A program made the translations under genes and the position numbers. The notes beneath the pieces are model-generated. The model did not search any database. It saw only the letters and a program-made list of their open reading frames with translations, and had not been told where the DNA came from. Shown piece after piece: positions 6,354 to 7,022 of a stretch of 7,022 bases of DNA. The number at the start of each line of letters is the position of its first letter. The first letter of the stretch is position 1. The stretch is from Omnitrophica bacterium RIFCSPLOWO2_01_FULL_45_10 (GTDB lineage Bacteria; Omnitrophota; Gorgyraeia; 2-01-FULL-45-10): the NCBI GenBank assembly GCA_001804165.1, contig MHFL01000047.1:29095-36116 (forward strand), in the 5' to 3' direction.

Positions 6354-6469
6354 CTTAAGACAATACGGAGGGTTGGTAAGCCGGCGCATTCGCGGAACGA
6401 ATGAATTTAGGTAAGCGGAGGGGATATGGCAAAGAACCGATGAGCGGGGCAAAGAGGCGATAGGTTAAG
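6354..6469 (+). other. G-rich non-coding stretch upstream of glnA, possibly structured RNA
   Basis: No gene is seen in the 300 nt between glnK2 and glnA. This part has a possible closing helix (CTTAA 6354-6358 with TTAAG 6465-6469), a hairpin CATTCG/CGAATG (6387-6392, 6398-6403) with loop CGGAA, and internal near-repeats: CGGAGGG at 6366 and 6416, GGTAAGC at 6375 and 6410, GGCAAAGA at 6428 and 6448. I tried to match it by eye to glutamine, c-di-GMP, c-di-AMP, glycine and cobalamin riboswitches and found none. It could be a leader RNA, a small RNA or merely low-complexity spacer. Confidence 0.3.
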
Positions 6470-6482
6470 ATATAAAAAGTCC

Positions 6483-6512
6483 TTGTATCCTTTTCGTGGG
6501 ATATGTTATAAT
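6483..6512 (+). promoter_or_regulatory. Sigma70-type promoter of glnA
   Basis: A perfect TATAAT (6507-6512) with extended TGT upstream (6504-6506) and TTGTAT (6483-6488) 18 bp before it. The -35 is weak, but an extended -10 compensates. Predicted start near 6519 gives a leader of about 40 nt. The G-rich stretch and half-site cluster lie upstream of this promoter. Confidence 0.6.
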
Positions 6513-6560
6513 CCATCGATAGACAGCCTTATATAAATCCATTTCAAATCGGAGGAATTC

Positions 6561-7022
6561 ATGGAAAAGAAAGACAAGGACTATGTCTTAAAAAAGGTCA
6601 AAGAAAATAACATCAAATTCATACGGCTCTGGTTTACTGACGTATTGGGGTTCCTGAAGGGATTCGCGATAACAGTAGATGAATTGGAAGGCGCTTTGGA
6701 CGAAGGCATGGGATTTGACGGTTCATCCATAGAAGGTTTTGCGAGAATAGAAGAGTCGGATATGATTGCCAGGCCCGATCCCGAGACTTTCCAAATAATT
6801 CCATGGAGGCCAAAAGAGCAGGGTGTCGCAAGGATGTTTTGCGACATATATGAGCCGTCCGGCAAACCGTTTGAGGGCGATCCGCGCTATGTTTTAAAGA
6901 AGAACCTTAAACGCGCGAAAGATTTGGGCTTTACCTATAATGTGGGACCAGAATTAGAATATTTCTATTTTGCCAACTCGCAAACTACGGAATTATTGGA
7001 CAAGGGCGGTTATTTTGACCTA
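6561..7022 (+). CDS. glnA: Glutamine synthetase type I, GSI-alpha, 5' part
   Basis: The first 154 codons, cut by the window edge; the family is about 440-470 residues. It makes glutamine from glutamate, ammonia and ATP in the cytoplasm as a dodecamer. Seen: the beta-grasp N-domain (IKFIRLWFTDVLG), the FDGSSIEGF latch loop at 52-60 with Asp53 and Ser56, EGDPR at 105-109, and GPELEYF at 129-135, whose Glu131 and Glu133 match metal ligands of the active site. SIEGFARIEESDM with Arg62 is the GSI-alpha form; in Bacillus subtilis Arg62 takes part in feedback inhibition by glutamine, and GSI-alpha enzymes are not adenylylated. The adenylylation loop itself is outside the window. GGAGG (6551-6555) lies 5 nt before the ATG, and a sigma70 promoter is upstream, so it can be transcribed apart from amtB2-glnK2. 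Confidence 0.96.
   Translation, partial: MEKKDKDYVLKKVKENNIKFIRLWFTDVLGFLKGFAITVDELEGALDEGMGFDGSSIEGFARIEESDMIARPDPETFQIIPWRPKEQGVARMFCDIYEPSGKPFEGDPRYVLKKNLKRAKDLGFTYNVGPELEYFYFANSQTTELLDKGGYFDL

Noticed and set aside
6426..6443. Five-codon leader peptide MAKNR before glnA
   Set aside because: The GGAGGGG run is only 2 nt from the ATG, the peptide has no Gln codons, and it lies upstream of the predicted glnA promoter.
6361..6470. Glutamine (glnA-type) or cyclic dinucleotide riboswitch before glnA
   Set aside because: The position is tempting, but the conserved core sequences of these classes are not present; kept only as a possible unknown structured RNA.

Overview
The window looks like part of a chromosome from a Gram-negative, probably anaerobic, uncultured bacterium. 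The outer-membrane beta-barrel protein with signal peptide argues for a second membrane. The hybrid cluster protein argues for anaerobic life with exposure to NO or other nitrogen oxides. The glutamine synthetase is of the GSI-alpha type and the gene order is not a proteobacterial glnK-amtB locus, so a candidate phylum such as Omnitrophota is possible. That assignment is a guess. All genes lie on the + strand.

Layout: (1) 1-1017 is the 3' part of a hybrid cluster protein gene (hcp). Its last 20 codons and stop codon consist of two mirror-image palindromic repeat units. (2) 1018-1134 is an intergenic stretch with a likely intrinsic terminator. (3) 1135-4372 is a tightly packed operon: outer-membrane porin, ammonium channel amtB copy 1 (with signal peptide), PII protein glnK copy 1, and a 59-residue helix-turn-helix protein that starts directly after the glnK stop codon in the same frame. 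(4) 4373-4570 holds a REP/MITE-like inverted repeat and then a dyad that looks like an operator. (5) 4571-6260 is a second pair, amtB copy 2 and glnK copy 2. (6) 6261-6560 holds a cluster of the same operator-like half-sites, a G-rich possibly structured stretch and a good sigma70 promoter. (7) 6561-7022 is the 5' part of glutamine synthetase (glnA), cut by the window edge.

Together this is a nitrogen acquisition locus. The porin may admit solutes through the outer membrane, two ammonium channels bring ammonia across the inner membrane, each has its own PII plug, and glutamine synthetase fixes the ammonium. The two PII proteins differ: copy 1 has Phe at position 51 and no T-loop tyrosine, while copy 2 keeps Tyr51. 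Classical uridylylation therefore could act on only one channel.

The most interesting points are the PII/HTH gene pair joined in frame across one stop codon, the shared half-site TTTRYTCAATT upstream of amtB2 and glnA, the loss of the usual Glu and Lys near the hybrid cluster in Hcp, and the repeat pair with compensatory changes that forms the Hcp C-terminus.
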